Shown: positions 48,033 to 60,000 of the stretch, in pieces
Layout of the letters: each line of letters opens with the position of its first letter
Numbering within the stretch: the first letter of the stretch is position 1
Origin: Rhea pennata
Taxonomy: Eukaryota; Chordata; Aves; Rheiformes; Rheidae
Direction of reading: 5' to 3'
Assembly (NCBI RefSeq): GCF_028389875.1
Contig: NC_084663.1
Span: forward strand, 97,019,190-97,083,189
Length of the DNA stretch: 64,000 nt
The notes under the pieces: generated by a model
The model's database searches: none
The model's input: the letters and a program-made list of their open reading frames with translations, nothing else
What the model was told of the DNA's origin: nothing
Program-made: the position numbers and the translations under genes

Positions 48033-51000
48033 CTGTTTCAAATAAAGCAGACAGAAATCATCATGAATTGGCTTAAAAATTGTGTTAAAGGTAGGTCCAG
48101 CCTCAAGTCAGTTAGCATCAAGAAGCAGTTTAAAAAGTGATATTCTAAAGAAACATGCTGATTTATCTCATTTTAAAATTCTGATAGAAGCCAGAATCTT
48201 CAAGAAAATCCAAAATGGAAATAACTTAGTGAAATGCTAGGTTAAATAATATGGTAAGAACATGCAAATACAAGTCACAATCTGAATTATCTAAAGCTGG
48301 AAGGAAAAGAAAGTATGATGAAACAGCAAAGGTGGAGGTAATTGGAGAGGATTTCCACTTTCAATCTCCAGTTTGAGGACTTCTTGTTTCTAGCCTGCTT
48401 AAAAAACCCTAAATTTGGTCAGTTTTATTCAGGAAATTACAGAGGTCTGGAAGTCGCACAGATGAGGAATCCAACCAAATATGCCTGAAGGAGAAAAATT
48501 CTTTGCTTGTTTATGCATCATGCAGATTCTGTTTGGCCAGTTGTAGCTGAAATAATTGGTTTCTCCAAAAAACTCTCTAATTCAAGTAATTTCCATGGTG
48601 AGAGCCAAACATGATCCTTTCCCCTTCCCCCCCCCCCATCTCTGGATTTTTTTTTTTTCCTCTCTTTTAAGAAATGCTACCTTCACAGTTAAGGCTGGTG
48701 CTAACATCATGATGTCCTGATGAAAAGATCTAATATTCAGATCTGCTAATCTCAAAGTCAAGAGGCTAGTACTCAAGTAAACTTCATATGTTCCTAAAAC
48801 CTCTTTATCCTCACTGATCCTACAATAAGAAGCTTAAACACAAGCTGGCGTAAAGCAGAAAACACCTTCAAGACCAAAGTATTCTTTAAAAAAAAAAGTC
48901 TGTAATCCTTCAAAAAGAATCTAAAAATTTCCATCAACAAGTAGCAACATTGAGAGATAAACTATGGAATTTCTGGCTGTGATGCTTACTGTTTACTTAT
49001 ACTGCCAGCAATGGCATTTGCTAGTGTTAAGTACTCTAGAGATAGTTTTTTAGTGGTACAAAAAAAAAGTGTTATTTCTAGTATTACTGTTAAAATCTGC
49101 TATTTATCATAATACTGCACATAGAGAACATTCAGACTGTAATCCAATAGAGTACATTAAACATTTAAGAGGAACCAAAAGAGACCACATTATTGCATGT
49201 CTACTCAATGTTAATTTTTCCCTCAAACTGGTTGTTTGCATTCAGATGGGAATGTTGTTACAAATTTAATTCAGTTTCTTAATTCAGAGAAAATGAACAA
49301 AGAGCACTTTCAGAAAGATAGTGGTATTCACGTAACAAGTGAATAAGAGTAATTTGATTAAGAATTTACATTAAAGGGCTGAGGTTAATTTTTTATTTCA
49401 TTGCCTATTTTCTGTGCAACATAGTTATGAGACAACCTGCAGATTGTAAGGACTATTTCATATTTGTAAAAGTCTCTAAAGATGAAAAACATTATATAAA
49501 TGCTAATCATTCTAGTAAACACAACTCAAAACATATCTGTGCCTGCTATGAAGCTATGGAAGATTTGTGAAACACTCTGGATTAAGAAATTAACAATAGT
49601 TCTGGACATGTGATTAATAATTAAAAACTAAACCAAACCAGAAACAAGTTCAAATTTCTAATTTCACTTATTTTAGAAAACTCAAATTAGATTAGAGAAG
49701 AATACACTTTATATTTCAAATAATCTATCATGTTAAAAATGGTGAGCTCTTTCATGAATATTTAAAACTATTTAATATCGCATGTCATTATGGACATCTA
49801 TTGAAGATGAAACAAAACTGATCTGTAAACTTTACACTTTCCCCTGGGCATTAAGTACAGCAAAAATTCTTTATGTATACGCCATAACCTTGCATCTGTG
49901 TGTTACGTGAAATAATTCTTGCTCTAGACAGTCTAATACAGCCTTGAAACTGAAATTACTCATTGAGTAACACCTTCACTTTGCTGAAGCTTCCTAAGAA
50001 ACCTTCTTAAGCAATTATGTAATTTAGAGAGGTCATTTTTAATTCTCTAGGAAGACACGCAACACATGCTTTTTCTTCTCACTGTCTCTCTATAGCACTG
50101 ATACTTAAAGATTTCCAGCCCTCTCTTCTTAATTGAATTCCAATTATTATTTTTAAGTGCTGACATCTCTTTCAATATCTTCACATCCATATAAAATTTT
50201 AGCTAAAGCTACGTATCACTTTGGATCCTGAGCTTATGATACTACGCCTAAGCTGCAAATACATCTGGACACAGAGATACGGGCATTTGAGCAGGATTTT
50301 CCTTCCCAACTCCCATTCTCTCTGATGTGTCAGCCACCATGGATGCCTAAATAAGAATGCAAACAGACTTTCTAATCTTCTAATTCATTTAACAGCTTCC
50401 ACAGCAAGGAGTCTCCTCTATCACTCACACTTCTGTAAGGGAGCACTAGATTTAACCCTTCGGAAATTGATTAGCATAAAGGCAGTGACAGGCTCATTTA
50501 ATAAATGCTTAAAACGTGTGGAAAAACCTGTAAGCGAAGTGTAAGAGCTCTGTGGCACAGTGGGAGATTATTTGCAACCATGCCAACTGTCTCTGTTTCT
50601 CTCTGCTGTGAAACAGATCTCTCTTTCTCTTCCCTTGCTTCTCTAGTACGCCCCATGGTCTTCCGCTGACATACTAAGAAGCATCAGGGAAACGGGCAAG
50701 GAGATGAGCTGCAAGATCATGTGGGGTTGTTGTGCAAGGCTCACTGTGGAGCAGTAGCAAGCAGCTAACTAGGACAGAGAAACAAAGCATACCTAGGGGA
50801 CATCTGTAGCAAGGCATTGACAGAATAGGGAGAAAGTGGTAAAAGCAGCTGCTGGAGCCATTGATCCCTCAAGCTATTAGGTATGCTCTTCTATCACTTG
50901 TGGCATTACTAAGGCAGATGAGTTAAATTTAAATTCACTCTCAAATAGTATGTGAATTGCCACTGCCTGTCTGCCCGCCCATGCCCGGAAAACCCATTTC

Positions 51001-54000
51001 AGTGTAAGTACTTTAATTTGCATGCCAGTGCATTAATAAACCAGATGAGTGAGGAGACAGCAGACAAATGTATCTAACTAGTCATTAGAATCCATTTCTT
51101 ACAGAATAGCTAAACTCAGTAAAACACAGCAGACATCTACATTAGTTGCCTAATTGTCTTCTACCTTTCACGTACGTCACTGGCTGTGCTTTGTAAAAGA
51201 CACTTAAAAACTATGTATTTAGGTCTGAAAAAACATGCCTTGGGAAGTGTTAGGTGCATAGCTGAGAACTATTTCCTAACTTTTCAGTACTAAATACTTG
51301 CTATATTAGAACAAATTTGCCACAATATGTTAAGAGTTCGGTTAAATATCATGACGGTAAAGCAGGTGTTCCAATCTTATAAACAATCAAAATGAAAAAC
51401 AGAGGCCAAGGGACTTCTCATGCTAATGAAACAATGGCTAAATTATAGTTTATTTTATAGCAGACTACCATGCCTTTCCAGCTAGTTCAAAGAACCACCA
51501 TATTGAAGGGCTGAAATGAAGATGGATTTCCTAAGTGAACTGATTAATTCTGATTAAATTTAAAAAGAAAAGTTCTGAGTAGAGTTAAACTCTTTACACT
51601 GTCTTTCTAAATTGTAGAGTAAGTTGTATCAGTTCATCTTGAAGCTCATCAGTTCCATTCTATGGAACTACTGCCAATGTAAAAAGAACTTTGCAATTAA
51701 TAGTATAACATGATCTATCAAACAGTTTTAATTTAATTGAAATTAAATTGAGTATCTTGCAGTACATCATGCTGATTTAGCACAACATTAATAGCAAAGG
51801 TTGACACATATGGCTATTTTAGAAGACAGCTGCGGGAAACAAAGATTAAAAAAAGTATTTATTATGTGACATCTAAAAGCTCTTAAATAGCTAACACCTT
51901 GCAGTAATTCAGGAATATTTAAAAAATGCTCTGCCACAGAACCGATGAAAAGCTCTTTAGTTTTAAAAGGTGGTCATACCATTCTCATTCCTGAATGAAA
52001 AGAATGAGTGAAACTTCAGTGTCAGAGAAATTGATTCTACTCTACCTGTTCTGTTACAAAATAGAAGACTGAGTTTTAATTAGCTTTGGTTCTTAACTTT
52101 TTATTAAAAAATATTCTTAAAATATCTCAGAACCTCAGACAGCTATATTAGTTCAAAGGACAAGCAAATACTACTACTAGGGAGATTCAAGCTACACTTT
52201 TCCAAGATGCAATAAAAAATATCCTGGAATTAAGAGGCACGCAGTCCCTGCAGGACTTCTGATCTCTTGTAAACATCAAAGGTGGTAGAAAAATCCCTAT
52301 TTTCCTCAAAAAATAACACTAGAACTCACACAAACACTCAGTTTGGCAGTTAGTTAAACTAAGGCAGTAACAATTTCTTGCCAGAAAATCTACATGACCC
52401 TACAGACAACAGCAAGCCACTTTTACTTTAGTACAGAATTTTCGTATCTATTATCCTTTGATGATTTTCTGTCATCATACTACCACTGCCAGCTGTTGTC
52501 CTGACTGACAAAGATCTCATTGGACTTAATGGATGAAAATTACTTGCTTTGTTAAGCTGCAATTCTCTCCAAGCAAAGTTTTCTACCTTACCTGAAGAGG
52601 AAGGAAGTTGATCATATTCTTGAGATGTCCTATTGGTTTTGACGTTTTCTCCAGTTACTCTACGAGCAGGTGGCAAAGGGACAGGACCAGTTATTGGATC
52701 AAAATGGAGATCTGTAAAAAAACCAAAAAAGATTTCTTAGAATTTCTATAATTATTATTTGGGGTAGTGCTAATGCATAGAACCTAAACTTAAGATAGCC
52801 TTCCTCCCCAAAGGGGGGCCATGAATCCAAACAGAAACACTCCCCCCATAGGATCCGCACACTCATGCACACATCCAAACTCAACAATTGTGGAGCAGAC
52901 ATGTAACTAACTATTCCTTGAAGACTGAAACAGCATCACAGCTCAAAGCTAGTCTACTCTATACTAATTACTGCTCCTCTGTTGACCTCTATGAGGTACC
53001 TTTTAATTAACCAGTCCTGACACTGCTAGGAGTGCAGCTGACAAAGCATGGAACAGATTTTAAAGCCTACAGCAGCACAATTAGAAGTATTCCTGCTAGC
53101 CAGTTTGGTCAGAGCTTGCTCACACTCCTATGAGTTGCAGTCTACAAAGATGACAAGAGAGATTTGCTATTCATGCAGTCTCAGCTACCAAGTAAATACT
53201 GAAGGGACTGGTAAAGACTGTTGAAACAGGCTTTTCAGTTTCCTCTGCTGATTATAGGAAAAAAATAAAAAGAAAAGGGGGAAAGAGAAAATCCTGCCAT
53301 ATTCTGTCCTCCTTTATAACTTTTTTAGGCTATTGTGGATGCAGCTCAGCAAATGTTTATCATCATCATGGACCTGGCTTCTGCTCTGGACTCATAACAG
53401 TCTAGCGGACCATGTATATCACTGTGTATGTGTGTCTGCATTTTTTTGCTACTGATGATGTGATCATTACTCTAATCTCACAGACTCTGATGGATAGTTG
53501 AGCAATCACCTCAGACTTGTACAGAAACCAATCATAATAAACTCATCATAAATCATTTGCTATATAAATGCAGTGGTTTATTTGACAAGCTGTAAAGTAA
53601 TACAGCTTTAGAAATATCATTTGAATAAAAAAGAGACAAATACAAGCATGTATCCCTGAGTAGGTGGGTACACTTAGACAGGATTAATGAAGAATGCTGT
53701 TATAAGATTGAATTCATTGTGCAAGTTGCCATAAATACACTCTTCAGATTTTTAATTAAAAGCTAGGAAGTGTTTTGTTGACAGTATCAATGATATTTCT
53801 CAGATTATTTGGAAATAATGCTTAATAAATTTAAACTTCATATGTTTCCTGGAATTGCATCCAGATTTACAGAGATTATGGGAGAGATTTTCATTTTCTA
53901 TTTCTATTCCCATTAGGACTCAATAGTGCAGTATGTGCTTCTGCATCAGATGATACAATTGTGGCATCCATTTAGACTGGGCTTCTGAATATTGCAATAT

Positions 54001-57000
54001 TTTTATTTTGAAGTGCAGAAGATAAACTAATTCCTGGCCCTATATTTATGAAGATCAACCTTTACATCCTGTAATATGCCAAGTCATTACAAGGATTCAT
54101 GGCTTATCTAACAAGATATGCACTGAGCCGAGTTCTATCTTATTAAATATACACAGTTTTGGCAAATTACTCAGTGTTCAGGTCTTGACTGATAGCAAAA
54201 AATACGTAATAGAACATTTCAAAAAAGGTCACTCAGGTTCAACCTAATCATTTATACATACTTGTATTGGGGCAAATTTATTCAGAGCTTTAAAGTCCGT
54301 GTTGATTTTTAATGAAGTTTCTCTATTAGAATACAAGTTACAAAAAAAATTCCTTTTTTTAATTCGTTAAAATGAAGCAAACCTGACACGTTTCACTGTC
54401 ATTGATGCACTTCCTTGCGATAGCCTGATTCAAACTGAAAAACATATGTAAGATTTCTAAACTTTGTAGATAATTCTCATGTCCATGTCCATAACTGAAC
54501 ATCTCTGTCATTATAACCGTTAAAACAAAACAAACGTGCACATACCTAGCAAAGACTATGAAGATAAAAATGCAGCTGAACTGACATAGCACTTGCACAT
54601 TTTGATACTTAATGCAGTACAATAAACTGGAAAACCAGAGCTTCTTGACACTGATAAGGTCACCTGCATGCCCAAACTTGTGAATTTTGGCCTCTACCTT
54701 TCAACATACTATTAGTTCAGACTATTTTCCTCCCCAGCCAAGAAATGAGTGGCAACACTTTATCACATTATTATAACAAGTGCTTCACATGACAGGACTG
54801 CTCCAAAAGTCTAACATCTAATGCCTGCAAAGGAAATGAGTAAGCACAGATACAAGAATCAGCTGTATATTATGTGAATATTGGAAGGTAATTCACACTT
54901 CTTCACAACATAGTCATCTATTTTCTGATATATAGATTCTTTTTCATATATTTGTTATCTTAAATTTTGGAATGTAATTGTTTTCAAATGCAATTACTTT
55001 CTTTTAAGAGCTGCAGTTAAATGAGATGTACATTTATTAAATGCACTAATAGACAGGAAGAACATTTTAGTATTATGTGATTATTGCTCCTAGAGAACAA
55101 CACAGTATCTGTGATACAGTACAACAGGAAAAACATTGATTTGGAGTAAAACTTGCACGTTTCTGAGGACATGCAGGTCATATTACTCAATATTAATGTG
55201 GGTATAGAACACTTGAAAGTTTAACTATTAGATAAATTTAGTGTGGTCTTTATGTTTTGAGATTTGGGGTAAGATGACCAGAGCGGCTGGATCAGATTTT
55301 AGTAGGTGTAAGCATCCAGACACCTGTGGGCAACTTCATTAACCTCTAAGTAGATGGGGTGCAGCAACAGCCCTGAGTTTCTTAAAGTCTTACAAATAAC
55401 TTCTGGAGCAAATAATCACCTTCACTGATTTTCTCCAAATTAGTGAAGTGAGCTTTCACTAGCTCACTTTCAACCCACAGCTTTTCATCCACAAAAGATA
55501 GGTAAACACTCTACAAACTCTTAGGCTATTATGCAGTTGCACATAATTCCTTGTCATCTATGTTCCTACACTCCTGTGATACCATCCATCAAAACATTTC
55601 AATACTTTCCATATTGCTTCTCATACTTATATGAAGAGACAGAATGGGGAAGAGTTGTAATCAGACCATTAGGTAGATAATTACTGGGAATAATCTTGGA
55701 ATAGGTAAACTTGTCCGTCAACATCCTCTGGAAGCTTCCAAAGAGGGGGATGGGGGGGGAGGGGGAAAAAGACACACTTCAGAGACACGCACTCTGTAAC
55801 TCATAAAAATACTTCTGTAATCTGTCTCATCATCAGAATATATATTTATATTAATTAGCCCTGCCAATCAAACACTGTTCAACTCAAGGACAAAATACAT
55901 AAATTGTAAGCATAGATTTTATGTCTTTTAAAAGTCAAAATACCAGACTGAAAAAGTATGACCGTGATTTTGGGGAAAGAGACAGGTGAAAATCTGACTT
56001 TTATTATCAAAAAATCTTATGAACCAGGGAATCCTGCAATCACGATGTTCAAAATTAATATAGCTCTGCAGCAAAATTTTACAGTAAGTGCTAACAAAAT
56101 AGGGTGTTATTTTCCTTTTTTCATTTTTCCCATTTAAAAATAAGACAAAATGCATGTACTACACTGGACTATAAAAGACAACAGATTTGACAAAACGATA
56201 CATACTAGTATCACAGAGCACAATAGAAAACTTGGCACTTCAAAAAGTAACAATCCTTACTAGAAAAGCACTAAAATGTGAGGCCTAGTATAAAAACATT
56301 GGCTTTATTTCATTACTTCATGATAATGAAAACCTGAGTCTTTTTTATATTCTGAGTTCTTTCATCTCCACCATTTAAAAAACCTATTTTTCTGGTTTTT
56401 ATATACTGAGCTACAGGCAAATCAGACTTTTGAAGCTTGATGACAACTTTATCACAAAATAAATTAGCTTCTGAAGTAAATGAAAATTAAATAAAATGCA
56501 TTGTTCCTTTCACATTCCTACCAGGAGGATGAAGGAACAGCTCATGTCCTGAAGGAGGTCGGCTTCCTGAACCAGCAGGTTTTGTGTACTCAACAATGCT
56601 GTGACGAGCAGGTGGTGGTGGTGGAGGAAGTGAAGGCGGTGAGCTGTCAAAGGTATCTTCGCCTGCATTTAGGAAAGACTTATTAGATAAACAAGACTTC
56701 AACAAAATAGTGCAATAAAGAGTGAAGCCTAAAATTTATTTTTCTCTGGCTAACAGAGGCCCTCACTCTCCTAGGGTTCACCTAGCAGTTCAGTGACTCC
56801 AGTATCAGAAGTGTAATCCTGACTCTTACTATGCACAACGCACTTTTGAAACATGCTCTGAATCACCTTTGGCAACACTCAGTTTCTTTTCTGGGATAAG
56901 GGTAGAGATTTTGTTTCGTGGCTCAATTACAAAGAATGTACCGTAATGAAGACCTCTCTGAATATCACTGCAGAACAACAGTTATGCTTCAGTGACTAAG

Positions 57001-60000
57001 AAAATACATGTATTTATAAACAACAATGCTGACTACATCAGATCAGCTAATTTTATACTGTATATCATTTTACTGGAAGATCTGCTCATTTAAAGCTCTG
57101 ACCCAAGAGATCAAAGTAATTTCTCAGGCCTTAGCAAAAGAATTTACCCTTACACAAGATGGTGAGGTAGGACTAGGTTACCAAGCGATGTGATTTTTAT
57201 CTGCTCTTCTCCTTTCAATTCTATGCACTCTTGCAAACCTGAACACTTCAGGGACCTCAGAAAGTATAGTGGCAGAAACATGGCAAATGTTCAGAGGTTT
57301 TATGGAACCAGAAAATTGGATGGTGACACACACAGCATTGCTTAGCAATCATACAGCTGAGTTTGTCAATCAAGGTATAGGAGATGGCCTCAAAAAGCTC
57401 ACTGACTTTTGGATATGAGAGCACAAATCAGGGTTGAGAAAGATTGCTTTTGATGACTGTAGGCAGCTGTGAGTTTTGGACTATTTCTTGATAATGGGAA
57501 AAAAATAAATTAAATTTTCTTTAACTCAGATGCTACTTCTTGGGCCATGTTCTTTGTATGTGATAAAACAGATGTAAACACTCAAGCTACAATATGAAAA
57601 ACTCTCCACAATTGCACTAAATTACATTGGTCAAACTTCACATTAAGTGACAAAAATTCATAATCTATTTTATAGAAAACATTTTTGTCTTTCTTTGTAA
57701 TCTGGATACAGATTTAGCTTGCCTTTTTGTCTATGTCTTGCATAAGGGCTTACAGACATATGCCAAGCAAAGATTTTGATAAAAATATTGAAGCACAGCT
57801 GTGCGATTTAGCCCATAGCTTGTTCAGTACTCTTAAATACACATTTGTGGTTTTTTCAGTAAGCATGGTATTTGGTTAATCTAGGCTATGTTAACCATTA
57901 AACGTAATTAGCAAAAAGACTGCAACCTAAAGGGGGCACCAGAAGATCATAATCGGAGGGTGTCCTGTTGAGCAAAGAGCTGTGTTTTGTGTTGTCTCTG
58001 GTAGGAGGTCGTGCAGGTGGCAAAGGTACCGGAACGGTGGGTGCATCATAGACATCTCCTGAATGACATAATCACAAGAAGTGAATGCTTTCTCGCTGTA
58101 CCCCTAGAATGGCACAGAGTAAATCTTCTTGTTAAAGAACGAAAAAATAAGCAAAAAGGAAAAAAATATACCTAGCTCAGGATGTTTTGATTTCTTCATC
58201 TCAGAAGCAGCACTGTGTGTTCCATTCGTTATTCCAGCACATTGACCATTCTCACACACTCTGAAGACAGAAATTAAGAAAGAAGTAATCTACCAGTTAT
58301 CTGAGTATACATTCCCAGAATGACAAAGTACTTTCATACTGAAAGCAGGTACTGGTCAACTCCCCCAAAAATGCCTTTGAGGAATTATACTGCTTTCTTG
58401 GTGAGATACTGATGTTGCTTAAAAAATTTACTTAAGGCTGAAATACCAGTTAGAGGAAGAGCTAACATTAAATCTAGGCCTCACTTCAGAGCTCTGTTAA
58501 TTCACCAAGTTAAGTCACAGACCCAACCCTGTTTCACCTTCCAGCTGTTAAAATTCCCCTTACAGAAACACAAAGAAGGGAAATGTGGGTTTTGGTAATT
58601 ACCCACACTGAAGTATAGAGAAAGAAAAGATATTAAAAGAAAAAACAAAACCAAACAGAACACACTGCTGGCAATAACGTATTTCAACTAAATTCTCAGT
58701 TGAACATTTAAAATGAAAAATGAACAATCTCTGCCAAAGCAGTTTTACATGCATCTATTAATTTCTTTATAGAAAATCTGAGTTGCGCTGATTCTTCTAC
58801 TTTTTATATATTTTTAATATTGTAATTTTTTATGTTTTAAAATGGGAAGTACATTACTCCTCTCAAATTAAACAACAGTATCTTATTAAATATTAAAGCT
58901 ACCTACAACAAACTTAAGAGATTCAGGCAACAAAGTAGAAAGATACCAAGGATGCAGTCAGAAAAATGTATTATCTACTGGAGATTATTCTTATATGATG
59001 ACTCAATTGAAAGACTAAGGGACAATCATAGAGAATGAAAGCCTTTTAATAATATCAAATATTATCTGAATAAACGTCAAAGAACTGGGAAACGAGTCCT
59101 GTCATTGGAGCTGCGGACCCTACACGTTCAGAAAGAACCACAGAGTGCTCCTTCAGAAAGAGGGCAACATGCTGGACAGTTGGAGGTGGGGAGAGGGAAA
59201 GAAAGAGAAAGGAGGAACAGAGAGACACACAGAAAGGGAGAAAAAGAGACAGAGAGAGAAAGAGAGGTATTACACACACCATTATTAGTAATCGCTGGCA
59301 AAGCTGCTAGAGTTACAGCTAGAATTTCAAATTTCGGGTTTCACCAATAGTTTGAACACTGCTTTGGCCACACAGAAAGGAGGGACGAATAAAGGTCTGG
59401 ATTTAAGAATCAGCAAGGGAAGAGCAAGTGAAACTGTGTTTGTAGTCCCCAGAGTTATAACTACGGGTAATGAAATAAACATAAGAAATAATTACAAGAC
59501 TAAGGGCAGGGGGGGCAAAACAAACTCTAATGATAAGAGCTATTTAGTTATGTACTGGTTTCCCCAGGAGAGTGCCAGAAGTGTTTCCTCTATCCTTGAA
59601 ATCACATTGGTTCAATCTCTCAAATGCAGTGGCTGTAACGCTCTTCTTTTGACTCCTCAGCAGATGCACTAAATAACTAAGAGTCTTTTCAACTTTAAGT
59701 TGAACTTATTCTTCATTTTCAATAATTTAACCAGCCACAGGCAAAAAGACATCCTATCACAGCACCACTGACGAATTTTCCAGGCCATAGTCAGCCCAGA
59801 TAACTGATCAGTTTAGAAATGATGCTGAAATAGCTGTTTACATTGGCAGTAGACAGCACTAGAAAGAATGGCAGCAAATTAGTATTAACAATCAAACCTT
59901 CTGTCCTTTTTTCTTTTCACAAAACAGCTTTATTAGGAAAAGACAGTGAATGTAATAATATATCATTCCTCTAATAGCAGCTCAATTAGACTAAAGCTGA

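Noticed and set aside
59055..59350. Open frames on both strands over a purine-rich tract
   Set aside because: Low-complexity GA repeats exclude stop codons by composition; they lie inside a CBLB intron.
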